Positions 44,366-53,695 of a stretch of 64,000 bases of DNA are shown piece after piece. Origin of the DNA: Dinghuibacter sp964544695. Lineage in GTDB: Bacteria > Bacteroidota > Bacteroidia > Chitinophagales > Chitinophagaceae. The stretch's first letter is position 1, and every line of letters begins with the position of its first letter. The notes under the pieces were generated by a model, which ran no database searches, was not told the origin of the DNA, and was given only the letters and a program-made list of their open reading frames with translations. The position numbers and the translations under genes were made by a program. The stretch covers positions 3,224-67,223 of the forward strand of contig CAZJDB010000016.1 of NCBI GenBank assembly GCA_964544695.1, written 5' to 3'.

Positions 44366-47300
44366 ATGAAACGGCTGACTTACTTTTTGCTGTTGCTGTT
44401 GCCGGGCTCGCTCTTCGCACAGAAGATCGACTCCATATTCTTCGCTCCCCTGAAATATAGGCTGATCGGCCCCTTCCGAGGGGGCAGGGCGGATGCAGTT
44501 TCCGGCAGCATGACCAATAAAAATATTTTCTATTTCGGGGCGACGGGAGGCGGACTTTGGAAGACGACGGACGGTGGCAGCAACTGGAAAAATGTCTCCG
44601 ACGGGTTTTTCGGCGGTGGCGTGGGCGCGGTGGCTGTTGCTCCAAGCGATGAGACCATCGTATATGCCGGAGAGGGGGAAAGTACGTTGCGGAACAATGT
44701 CTCCGAAAACATGGGCGGCATTTGGCGCACGGACAATGGCGGCCGCAGTTGGCAAAACCTCGGTCTTAAGGACAGCCGTCATATCGCCCGGATCGTAGTC
44801 CATCCCAAAAACCCCGATATAGTATGGGTCGCCGCGATGGGGCATTTATTCGGCCCCAATACGGAAAGGGGCGTATACAAGACCACCGATGGAGGCAAAT
44901 CCTGGCGGCGTGTCCTTTTTGTCAACGACCAGACCGCTTGCTCGGAGATCGTCATGGAGCCCGGTAACCCTTCCGTGCTGTACGCGGGCATGTGGCGGGT
45001 GAAGCGGACGCCGTATAGCATGGAGAGCGGCGGGGAAGGCAGCGGTTTATACAAGAGTATCGACGGAGGCGAGACCTGGACCAATTTGTCCGCGCACAAA
45101 GGCTTGCCGAAGGGGGTCTGGGGTGTTGTGAATATCGCTTTGTCGGCATCCGATCCCGACAAGGTATTCGCCATGATAGAAAACGCGGAAGGCGGATTAT
45201 ATGTCAGTCCGGACAGGGGTGAGACGTGGACTCGCCTCAATTCGGACAATGAGATCAAGCAACGCGCCTGGTACTTCAACCGGGTGTACGTGGATCCCAA
45301 AAATGAAAACATCGTCTACTGTCCCAACGTCGAGTTGATGCGCAGCCTGGATGGAGGAAAAACGTTCATGGCGTTGCCTTCACCACATGGTGACCACCAT
45401 GACCTGTGGATCGATCCGGCGGATGGCCACCGTCTCATTCTTGCTGATGATGGCGGCGCACAGGTCAGCTTCGACGGCGGGAGCGACTGGAGTTCCGTGG
45501 ATAATCAGCCTACCGCGCAAATATATCGGGTATCCACCGACAATGCTTTTCCTTATCGTTTATTGGGGGCGCAGCAGGACAACTCCAGCCTTCGCATCAG
45601 GAGCAGAACCGCAGGTCCGGCTATTACGGAGCGGGATTGGGAACCGACGGCCGGTGCCGAAGCGGGCTACATCGTGGCCGACCCACTCAACCCTGACATC
45701 GTCTATGGCGGTAACTACAGCGGTTTCCTCGGGCGGGTAAACCATCGGACCGGCGACAGCCGTGCCATCGACGTATGGCCCGATAACCCTATGGGCTCCG
45801 GCGCCGATTCCGTGAAATATCGGTTTCAGTGGAATTACCCCATTTTCTTTTCTCCCCACAATCCGCACCGATTGTACGCAGGTGGCAACCGGCTCTTCGT
45901 TACGGAAAACGAAGGGCAGAGCTGGGCGGCGATAAGTCCCGACCTGACGACTGACGATAAGTTCAGAGAAGGGCCCAGCGGTGGCCCGATCACCAAAGAC
46001 AATTCTTCCGCGGAATATTATTGCACGATCTATACGGCTACGGAATCGCCGTTGGAGAAGGACCTGTTGTGGACGGGCAGCGATGATGGGCTGATCTACG
46101 TCAGCAAGGACGGTGGCGGCCATTGGGACAATGTGACGCCACCGCAGGCCGGCAAATGGACCCTGTGGAACTGTGTCGAGACGGACCCCTATAAACCGGG
46201 GACCGCTTATTTCGTGGGCACGCGCTTCCGCCTCGACGACTACACGCCCTATATTTTCAAGACGGAAGACTATGGAAAGACCTGGAAGCTGATCACCAAA
46301 GGGATCGATCCCATGCATTTCGCGCGCGTCGTCCGTGCCGACCGGCGCAGGCCGGGGCTACTGTATTGCGGTACCGAATACGGGATGTATATCAGCTTTG
46401 ACGACGGAGAGCATTGGAGGCCATTCCAACTCAACCTGCCGGTGGTTCCGGTGACGGACCTCACGATCAAGGATAACGACCTGCTTATTGCGACCCAGGG
46501 CCGCGCTTTCTGGGCGCTGGATGACCTGAGCCTGCTGCAACAAATGTCCCCGGACTCCCTGGGGTCACATCTGCATGTTTTTACGGTGAATGATTCCTGG
46601 CGAATGGAAGGCGGCGGTCGCCGCCGCCGTGAGCGGTCCATCCCCAATGCGGGGGAAAACCCGCCCAACGGCGTCGTTTTCCGGTACTGGCTGAAAGACG
46701 CACCGGATTCCCCCAGGGTATCCATCACCATCTTCGACAAACAACAAAAGTCCATCCGGACATTCAGCACCCGAGCGAAAGACCAGGATACGCGGCTGGA
46801 ATGCACCAACGGGATCAATACGTTTGTCTGGGACATGCTATATCCGCCTGCTGAAAAGATTCCGGGCATGCTGCTGTGGACGGGTGGGGTGGGTAGCCCC
46901 AAAGCAGCGCCTGGCCACTACACCGCAAGAATCAGGTATGACCACGACTCCACGGATGTATCCTTTACGATCCGGGCGGACCCGGACTACTCCATGACCG
47001 AAGCCGACTACGATGCCCAGGTTGGGTTCCTTTTACAGGTCAGGGACAAATATGACGAAGTACAGCGGGCGATCCTTCGAATCCGCGATGTCCGGACACA
47101 GCTCAGGGACCTGAATGGACGTCTTGACAGTTCGGCCAAACCCGTGCGCAAATTATCGGATAGCCTTATCCGGCAGATGACGATCATCGAGGAAGCGCTT
47201 TACCAAACCAAATCGAAAAGCTCGGAAGACATGCTCAACTATCCGATCCGTATCAATGACAAGCTCTCGGGCGTATATGGGTTCGCCGCTGGCGGTAATA

Positions 47301-47470
47301 CGCCGCCCAGCAAGCAGGCCCGGGAAGTATTCGGTATGCTGAGCGCCCAGGCTGATCAACAGTTGGACCGGCTTAAAACGCTGCTGGGGTCCGGCCTGCC
47401 CGCTCTCAACAAACTCATCTATGAACGACAGGTGCCCGTGATCAGCGTGAAGGATAAAGACAGCGAGTAA
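44366..47470 (+). CDS. Giant Asp-box beta-propeller protein (VPS10/sortilin-like), copy 2
   Basis: 1034 residues with signal peptide MKRLTYFLLLLLPGSLFAQ. Asp-boxes include TTDGGSNW, TTDGGKSW, SIDGGETW, SFDGGSDW and TEDYGKTW, about eleven in all. It shares architecture and anchors such as RLIGPFRGGRADAVSG with copy 1 but the two are diverged, so duplication is old. The C-terminal part (LLQVRDKYDEVQRAILRIRD) is helical as in copy 1. It begins immediately after the copy 1 stop and its stop overlaps the next start by one base (TAATG), giving a strict three-gene operon. Surface or periplasmic; ligand unknown. Confidence 0.9.
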   Translation: MKRLTYFLLLLLPGSLFAQKIDSIFFAPLKYRLIGPFRGGRADAVSGSMTNKNIFYFGATGGGLWKTTDGGSNWKNVSDGFFGGGVGAVAVAPSDETIVYAGEGESTLRNNVSENMGGIWRTDNGGRSWQNLGLKDSRHIARIVVHPKNPDIVWVAAMGHLFGPNTERGVYKTTDGGKSWRRVLFVNDQTACSEIVMEPGNPSVLYAGMWRVKRTPYSMESGGEGSGLYKSIDGGETWTNLSAHKGLPKGVWGVVNIALSASDPDKVFAMIENAEGGLYVSPDRGETWTRLNSDNEIKQRAWYFNRVYVDPKNENIVYCPNVELMRSLDGGKTFMALPSPHGDHHDLWIDPADGHRLILADDGGAQVSFDGGSDWSSVDNQPTAQIYRVSTDNAFPYRLLGAQQDNSSLRIRSRTAGPAITERDWEPTAGAEAGYIVADPLNPDIVYGGNYSGFLGRVNHRTGDSRAIDVWPDNPMGSGADSVKYRFQWNYPIFFSPHNPHRLYAGGNRLFVTENEGQSWAAISPDLTTDDKFREGPSGGPITKDNSSAEYYCTIYTATESPLEKDLLWTGSDDGLIYVSKDGGGHWDNVTPPQAGKWTLWNCVETDPYKPGTAYFVGTRFRLDDYTPYIFKTEDYGKTWKLITKGIDPMHFARVVRADRRRPGLLYCGTEYGMYISFDDGEHWRPFQLNLPVVPVTDLTIKDNDLLIATQGRAFWALDDLSLLQQMSPDSLGSHLHVFTVNDSWRMEGGGRRRRERSIPNAGENPPNGVVFRYWLKDAPDSPRVSITIFDKQQKSIRTFSTRAKDQDTRLECTNGINTFVWDMLYPPAEKIPGMLLWTGGVGSPKAAPGHYTARIRYDHDSTDVSFTIRADPDYSMTEADYDAQVGFLLQVRDKYDEVQRAILRIRDVRTQLRDLNGRLDSSAKPVRKLSDSLIRQMTIIEEALYQTKSKSSEDMLNYPIRINDKLSGVYGFAAGGNTPPSKQAREVFGMLSAQADQQLDRLKTLLGSGLPALNKLIYERQVPVISVKDKDSE

Positions 47471-48048
47471 TGGATTTTACATGGCTTGATATTTCGTCGA
47501 CCCTAGGCCTGTTTGCCACTGCGGTGCTGACTTTTAACCTTTTGCTGGGCATTCTCCTGAGTACGGCTTACCGCCGATCGCCCCTGTGGAAAGGGCTGCC
47601 GGCGTGGCTGAAGAAAGTGAGCCTGGACGACCTGCACAACTGGACAGCCTATGTGGCGCTGGTATTGGCGCTGGCGCATCCGCTGTTGTTGTTGCTGGTT
47701 GCCGGGGAGCACTACCGGGTGATGGACATCGTTTTTCCCTTGCATGCGCCGCACCAACCGTTGTGGACTTGTCTCGGCGCGCTGGCTTTGTATGCGCTGA
47801 TCACGGTGATCATCACCACCCAGAAAAGCGTGAAGCGTCGCATGGGTTTTCGGACCTGGAAAAATATCCACCTCATATCCTACGGCACGGCCCTCTTGTT
47901 CGTCGTGCACGGCATCGTCATGGACCCCGACCTGAAGGACCGGCCGGTGGACTGGCTGGATGCGGAAAAGCTATTGTCTGAAATCTGCGGTATCGTGCTG
48001 ATCGCCGCGACAATCATCAGGTACCGGTATTATCGCCGCCGCCTTTGA
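47470..48048 (+). CDS. Ferric-reductase-like transmembrane protein
   Basis: 192 residues, five or six membrane helices. Conserved His pairs lie in helices reading DDLHNWTAYVALVLALAHPLLLLL and HLISYGTALLFVVHGIVMD, as expected for bis-haem coordination in ferric reductase-like/MsrQ proteins. No FAD or NADPH domain is attached, so it would need electron partners. It is translationally coupled to Asp-box copy 2. The last 32 bases overlap the convergent TonB receptor gene, a tight arrangement. Confidence 0.87.
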   Translation: MDFTWLDISSTLGLFATAVLTFNLLLGILLSTAYRRSPLWKGLPAWLKKVSLDDLHNWTAYVALVLALAHPLLLLLVAGEHYRVMDIVFPLHAPHQPLWTCLGALALYALITVIITTQKSVKRRMGFRTWKNIHLISYGTALLFVVHGIVMDPDLKDRPVDWLDAEKLLSEICGIVLIAATIIRYRYYRRRL

Positions 48049-50530
48049 AATCAAGCGGAATGATCAACTTAAAACTGATATTTCTACCCATGTTGAATAC
48101 ACCTACCCGATCTGTCGAATAATTCACCGGGTAATATTTGAACCGGCTCATATAATCCATATAGGCCGTATTGAACAGGTTGGTACAGGTAATATATAGG
48201 CTGCAAACGGCATGGCCTTTGTTAACGATATCACCACCCGCGCCTGCACTAAACAGGGTATAACCTTTCGTGGCCGTGGTGCTGGCCTTGTATTCAAAAG
48301 GAGTCAGGGCCGTATTCAATCCATTGTAAATGGCATATTGGCGATAAATGTCCGGTTGCTCGAAACAATCGATCATGCCGAATTTGACATAGGCGTGTTT
48401 CAATGCAGCGCCCGATGTTTGTATGGGGAATTTCACATCCGCCGTGATCCGGGTAGGTGGAACAAAGGGCAGGTATTTTACAGAATCGGGCACACCTTTT
48501 AATCCTCCATACACCACGCTCAAAGTTGAATTGAATTCCAACCAGGGTACCGGATTGACTTTCAGGGTCAGTTCACCCCCGTACAATTGCGCCTTTGTCT
48601 GGGTATACTTGTAAACCGGGGCAGCGCCAAGCCCCGCCGCATTCAGCGAATTATTGATCGAATCCCCGCCAAACACACTTTGCAAACCCTGGGCATAGAT
48701 AAAATCATGGATGTTATTATAAAACAAATCGGCTTCCAGGCTCACGACAGCCGAGTGGATACCGACAGCAAAATCCTCCTCCAGGCTGGTTTCCGGCTGT
48801 AACGCGGGATCTCCGATTTCGTAGACGACCGTACCGTCATGCACCCCGTTGGCAGCACACTCGGCCACATTCGGAGCCCTCCAGCCCCGAGCAATATTCA
48901 GCTTTGTGTATAATGTCTTTGAGAGCGCATACGTTCCCCCGAAACTGAAGGACATGCCGCTAAACCGGGAAGTGAATCCCTGGAATTCATGGAATGCATT
49001 AGGTGCATCCGGGGCCGCCGGCGCCTGCGTGGTGGAATCCACCCAATGATCCAGCCCGTTGAAGGTCCGGGTGTCGTACCGCAGCCCGCCGCTCAGGTTC
49101 AGATTGCCTATTTTTTGGCTGGCAATGGCAAACCCTCCGATCTCGAAAAAGTTATAGTTGGGGATCAGCAGCAGCGTACCCAGGCTCTGAGAGGTTTGAT
49201 AGACCCCATTGGTGCCGGCAGAAAAGTTGAACCCGCCTATCTGCGGTGCAACGTACCGGACGTCATACGTGGCCCCGTTGGAATAATAATATATATCCGG
49301 CGTATTCGGTATGGTAGGGTCATTCGTTTCCTGCCTTTGATTTTTCTGCCAGGAAAAAATGGCATTGATATGACCCGTACCCACCGCCACGCTGTTGTCC
49401 CAAACCAATTTGGTATGCCGGATCCGCTGGTTGATCACAAAAGGGGTATAAGATATCTGCTCCTGGTGGGTCGGCAGGACATAAGTGGCCGCCCCCCCGT
49501 TAAGCCCCGGATAAGCCACTTGCCGTTCCATCAGACCGGTGGCCGAATCCCTTGTCCCGTCGACGATCCCGGTGGCCATATCGAAATAACTGGCGTGAAG
49601 CTGCGTGTACCCCCATTTGCGATGCAGACCAATGGTTCCGTCCGCATTGAAATTGCTGAATTGCGTATTCAACGCATATCCGTCATAAGGGTCCTGGTAG
49701 GCGTGGGCCATGATATTGTCCACGCGTGCACTCCAGGATATGCCGTTTTTCGTTCCCGCCAAATGGCCCATGGTATTGATCAGCCCGTTGTTGGTTTGGT
49801 AGTTGACCAGGATATCCCCTTTGGTCTGGCCCTCGGGCAGCGGGTCCTCGGGTATCAGGTTGACAACGCCCGCTATCGCGTCGGACCCATAGGCCAGTGA
49901 CGCCGGCCCTTTGACGATCTCGTACTTGTGTACGGCATCGGGGTCCGCTTCAATACCGAATTCATCGAACCACGCCTGATCTACCTGCTCCACACCATCA
50001 TTCACGGTGAGCACGCGGTTATATCCCAAGCCCCGGATCACCGGCTTGGAGATGCTTTGACCATCTGTCATGGCGGACACGCCTGGTTCTTTGGCTATCG
50101 CATCGATGACGTTGGTCGAGGTGTTCTCCAGAAGCTCCGCGTAGCCTACCGTAGTGACAGAAATAGGATTCTTTTGCTGATCCGTTGCCACGGGAACGCC
50201 CGTGACGATGATATCCGCGAGTGTTGGGGTGGCCGTTTTCAGGGCATAATTCCTTATGACCGGCCCTTTTATAGTCAGCTTTTCCCATTGTTTGGCATAG
50301 CCTACGATGGAAATTTCGATTACGTAGGTACCCGCCGGGATGTTTTGAATGCGGAAGTTTCCGTCGGCAGCCGTTGCCGCACCGGTTTTAAGGTCGGGAA
50401 TATAGACACTGGCGCTTTTCAGCGGGGCGCCATCACGGGCATCCGTTATTTTGCCGGATATGGTGTTTTGAGCGTGGAGGGCATGACAAAGGAATACGGA
50501 GGTTAATATCAGTAACCAGCTTTTATACAT
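48017..50530 (-). CDS. TonB-dependent receptor with carboxypeptidase-like N-terminal domain
   Basis: 837 residues from the ATG at 50530 (MYKSWLLILTSVFLCHALHAQ signal). Order: carboxypeptidase-D regulatory-like domain (NTISGKITDARDGAPLKSASVYI, about 22-105), plug domain (VIRGLGYNRVLTVNDGVEQVDQ), then a beta-barrel ending in a Phe-Lys-like terminus close to the C-end. The N-terminal domain and the absence of a SusD suggest a metal-chelate or small-ligand receptor. A small membrane-anchored companion gene lies directly upstream, and the ferric-reductase-like gene converges on its 3' end, which hints at metal uptake. Confidence 0.93.
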   Translation of the reverse strand: MYKSWLLILTSVFLCHALHAQNTISGKITDARDGAPLKSASVYIPDLKTGAATAADGNFRIQNIPAGTYVIEISIVGYAKQWEKLTIKGPVIRNYALKTATPTLADIIVTGVPVATDQQKNPISVTTVGYAELLENTSTNVIDAIAKEPGVSAMTDGQSISKPVIRGLGYNRVLTVNDGVEQVDQAWFDEFGIEADPDAVHKYEIVKGPASLAYGSDAIAGVVNLIPEDPLPEGQTKGDILVNYQTNNGLINTMGHLAGTKNGISWSARVDNIMAHAYQDPYDGYALNTQFSNFNADGTIGLHRKWGYTQLHASYFDMATGIVDGTRDSATGLMERQVAYPGLNGGAATYVLPTHQEQISYTPFVINQRIRHTKLVWDNSVAVGTGHINAIFSWQKNQRQETNDPTIPNTPDIYYYSNGATYDVRYVAPQIGGFNFSAGTNGVYQTSQSLGTLLLIPNYNFFEIGGFAIASQKIGNLNLSGGLRYDTRTFNGLDHWVDSTTQAPAAPDAPNAFHEFQGFTSRFSGMSFSFGGTYALSKTLYTKLNIARGWRAPNVAECAANGVHDGTVVYEIGDPALQPETSLEEDFAVGIHSAVVSLEADLFYNNIHDFIYAQGLQSVFGGDSINNSLNAAGLGAAPVYKYTQTKAQLYGGELTLKVNPVPWLEFNSTLSVVYGGLKGVPDSVKYLPFVPPTRITADVKFPIQTSGAALKHAYVKFGMIDCFEQPDIYRQYAIYNGLNTALTPFEYKASTTATKGYTLFSAGAGGDIVNKGHAVCSLYITCTNLFNTAYMDYMSRFKYYPVNYSTDRVGVFNMGRNISFKLIIPLDFKGGGDNTGT

Positions 50531-50586
50531 AAAGCAGCACATTATTTTTTGAGGAATAATTTACGTTCTCGGTCTCGCAGATATGT

Positions 50587-51075
50587 TCAGGCTAGTTTGG
50601 GGGGAGGAAAGGGCGTTTCCGGGAAAGCCGTGGAAAGGGGAGATGTATTCGCTGCAGTGCAATTCTTGATTTTGTCATCGTGCTGCGACAACGTTAGCTG
50701 AAATTTTGGGGTATGCTCCGTATCGATAACCGTGACGGCCATTTTTGGCGCCGTCAGTTCATGCCCCCCAACAGATATGACACCGTAATTGGTTAGGACA
50801 TTTTGCTCCTGCTCATCCTGCATGAGGAAAACAAATGCGGTATCCCTTTCAACTACGTCATATAAGTTGCCGTTATACCATACTTCATCCTTTTCATCTT
50901 TCTGCAAGAGGCTGACCGGTACCTTGAGTATGTCGTCACTGCCCTGCACCGTCGTTTTTGCCAGGGCTAGTTCGGCATCTATTTTAGCTTTTAGCAAGGA
51001 AATGGAGAAATAGCCGTAATAGAAGAGACTATTGCAGAAGATTATCAGCAGCAGGATGGTGGCCAGTTTTCTCAA
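50587..51075 (-). CDS. Hypothetical companion of the TonB receptor
   Basis: 162 residues, start read as TTG at 51075. An N-terminal hydrophobic helix (LATILLLIIFCNSLFYYGYFSISLL) anchors it, followed by a beta-rich part and a Pro-rich tail (ETPFPPPKLA). The family is unknown to me, but similar small proteins often precede TonB receptors in this phylum. It lies 56 bases upstream of the receptor gene in the same direction. Confidence 0.65.
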   Translation of the reverse strand: MRKLATILLLIIFCNSLFYYGYFSISLLKAKIDAELALAKTTVQGSDDILKVPVSLLQKDEKDEVWYNGNLYDVVERDTAFVFLMQDEQEQNVLTNYGVISVGGHELTAPKMAVTVIDTEHTPKFQLTLSQHDDKIKNCTAANTSPLSTAFPETPFPPPKLA

Positions 51076-51232
51076 AAGAATAAAGATAAAGAGAGATAGC
51101 TATAAAACAGAACATAAAGTGTGCGGAACCGGACAGTCCATGCGGTCAGAAAATTGCAATTAATTGATTATTAGGGTGTAAAAAACAGGTACTTTTTTGG
51201 CTACAACTCTGGTACATTCCAAAACCACGAGC

Positions 51233-53647
51233 ATGTTCAGAAACTATATCACCCTCGCCATACGTAACCTCCAGAAACACAGGACCCATTCATTTATCAA
51301 TATCGCCGGGCTCGCCGCCGGTATGGCCATCGCCCTGCTCATCGGCTTGTGGATGGCCGACGAGTTCTCCTTCGATCACTATCACACCAACCACCGTCGC
51401 ATCGTCCAGGTCATGGTCCGCCAGGAGATCACTGGCGCCATGCGCCAACGCGTCATAGCCGCAGGCTATACCGCCATGGCCGGGTACACCATCTCCACCG
51501 CCCTCGGACCCGCCCTGGCCACCGGCTATGACGACGTCTTTCAAAAGACCGGAATGACCTCGGCTGATGGGTCCTCCCTGCTCAATGTCGGCGACAAGGC
51601 CATCTCCGTCGAAGGCGATTGGGCGCAATACACCATTCCGGAGATATTCACCTTCCATATGCTGGCCGGGTCCGCCATCTCCCTCAAAGACCCGTCGACC
51701 CTGCTCATCTCGCAAAGCGCCGCCAGCGCCCTCTTCGGTCATACCAATCCACTAGGCAAGACCATCCGGCGGAACAACAATTCGGCATTTTTCGTCGGCG
51801 GGGTCTATGAGGACCTGCCCGAGAACAGCACCTTCCACGGAGTCGGTATCCTCCTGCCCTGGGAAAATAACGAGGCTAGCGGGCTCAATAAGAACACCGA
51901 CTGGAGCAACCACAGCGCCCAACTATATGGCCTGCTCGCGGGGAATACGACCCCCGAACAAGCCACCGCCCGGATCAAAGACCTGCCTCTCCACGGCGCT
52001 TATGTCCAATGGAAGCGGGACCCGGATGTGAAAGAATACCTGATGACCTACCCGTTGGACCGCATTCATCTCAACGGCGATTTCAAATGGGGCGTACCCG
52101 ACGGCGGCCGCATCCAGTTCGTTTGGTTCTTTGGCCTCATCGGGACCTTTGTCCTCCTCCTGGCCTGTATCAATTTCATGAACCTGTCGACGGCGCAAAG
52201 CGAAAAACGCGCTCGTGAGGTCGGAATCCGCAAGACTATCGGCTCCCTCCGCAGCCAGCTGATCGTCCAGTTCCTGGGCGAATCCATCCTGCTCGCCTTG
52301 CTGGCTTCCCTGCTGGCCACCAGCCTCGCCTACATTAGCCTGCCCTTCTTCAATGGCATCGCCGGAAAAGAGATGCATTTCCCGTCGGACAACCCCGAGT
52401 TCTGGGGCATAGCCCTGGGCTTCACCCTGCTGACCGGCATCCTCGCCGGCAGCTACCCTGCGTTCTATCTCTCGGCATTCAAACCGGTAAAGGTTCTCAA
52501 GGGCCTCTTCCACGCCGGCCGAGGCGCGACCTTGCCGCGCCAGGTGCTGGTGACGCTCCAGTTCACGGTCTCCCTCTCACTGATCATCGGGACGATCATC
52601 GTGTTCCGCCAAATCCAGATCGCAAAAGACAGGCCCATCGGCTATACCCGCGAGGGACTCATCACCGTCCCCATCAACACCGATACCCTGCAGCATCAGG
52701 CGGCTGTCCTCCGCAATGAGCTGCTCGCTACCGGCATGGTCGCGGGTGTCGCAGAATCCTCCCTCCCGACCACCTCGTTCGAAAACGGCAACTTCATGGT
52801 GTGGGAAGGGCAGACCGAAGAACAGAAGTTTTTGAATTTCCACAATGTCAACATCACCCCGGAATTCGGACCCACCGTGGGCTGGACGGTCCTGCAGGGC
52901 CGTGATCTCTCCCGGGACTTTGCCACCGACAGCAGTAGCATGCTGATCAATGCCGCCGCCCTGAAGGCCGCCGGTTTCAAAAACCCCATAGGTCAGCGCG
53001 TCACCTTCTTTGGCAAACCCTACACCATCGTCGGGGTAGTCAACGACATGCTGGCCAATTCGCCCTATGAGCCCATAGAACCCGCCATCTTCCTCGGCGA
53101 CGGCGGGATGGGGGATTTCACCATTCGCATAAAACCCGGTAAACCAATGCATGCCGCACTGGCCGCCATCGAAATCGTCTTCAAAAAGTTTAACCCCGCC
53201 AGCCCCTTTATCTATCATTTTAACGATGACGAATACGCGCAAAAATTTGCGACCGAGACCCGCATCGGCAACCTCGCCGCAGTCTTCGCCGGGCTGGCCA
53301 TCTTCATCTCCTTCCTCGGTCTCTTCGGTCTCGCCTCCTTCGTCGCGGAACAACGTACAAAGGAGATCGGCGTACGAAAAGTACTGGGGGCCGGCGTGTT
53401 CAGCCTCTGGGCGCTCTTATCAAAGGATTTCCTGCGGCTCGTCATAATCTCGATGTTCATCTCGATGCCCCTCGTATTCCTCGGTATGCACCGCTGGCTG
53501 GAAAACTACACCTATCGCACCCCCCTCTCCTGGTGGATCTTCGCCTCCGCCGGTGCGGGCATCCTGCTGATCACCCTGGCGACCGTCAGCTTCCAGTCCC
53601 TGAAAGCGGCCCTGATGAACCCTGTCCGCAGTCTCCGCACTGAATGA
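51233..53647 (+). CDS. MacB/FtsX-like ABC transporter permease (copy 3)
   Basis: 804 residues from the ATG at 51233 (MFRNYITLAIRNLQKHRTHSFINIAGLAAGMA); a TTG start 36 bases upstream would be unusual. Same two-module design as copies 1 and 2, with AREVGIRKTIGSLRSQLIVQFLGESI in the first and TKEIGVRKVLGAGVFSLWALLSKDF in the second FtsX module. It is notably GC-rich compared with copy 2. No ATPase or adaptor beside it. The 5' side is divergent from the TonB companion gene. Confidence 0.93.
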   Translation: MFRNYITLAIRNLQKHRTHSFINIAGLAAGMAIALLIGLWMADEFSFDHYHTNHRRIVQVMVRQEITGAMRQRVIAAGYTAMAGYTISTALGPALATGYDDVFQKTGMTSADGSSLLNVGDKAISVEGDWAQYTIPEIFTFHMLAGSAISLKDPSTLLISQSAASALFGHTNPLGKTIRRNNNSAFFVGGVYEDLPENSTFHGVGILLPWENNEASGLNKNTDWSNHSAQLYGLLAGNTTPEQATARIKDLPLHGAYVQWKRDPDVKEYLMTYPLDRIHLNGDFKWGVPDGGRIQFVWFFGLIGTFVLLLACINFMNLSTAQSEKRAREVGIRKTIGSLRSQLIVQFLGESILLALLASLLATSLAYISLPFFNGIAGKEMHFPSDNPEFWGIALGFTLLTGILAGSYPAFYLSAFKPVKVLKGLFHAGRGATLPRQVLVTLQFTVSLSLIIGTIIVFRQIQIAKDRPIGYTREGLITVPINTDTLQHQAAVLRNELLATGMVAGVAESSLPTTSFENGNFMVWEGQTEEQKFLNFHNVNITPEFGPTVGWTVLQGRDLSRDFATDSSSMLINAAALKAAGFKNPIGQRVTFFGKPYTIVGVVNDMLANSPYEPIEPAIFLGDGGMGDFTIRIKPGKPMHAALAAIEIVFKKFNPASPFIYHFNDDEYAQKFATETRIGNLAAVFAGLAIFISFLGLFGLASFVAEQRTKEIGVRKVLGAGVFSLWALLSKDFLRLVIISMFISMPLVFLGMHRWLENYTYRTPLSWWIFASAGAGILLITLATVSFQSLKAALMNPVRSLRTE

Positions 53648-53695
53648 TAGGGCGGCCTGTCACATGAAATTTCCTTAAATTGTTTACCACACGGT

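Noticed and set aside
51197..51232. TTG start extending permease copy 3 by 12 residues
   Set aside because: The ATG at 51233 gives the standard family opening MFRNY, so the extension is not needed.
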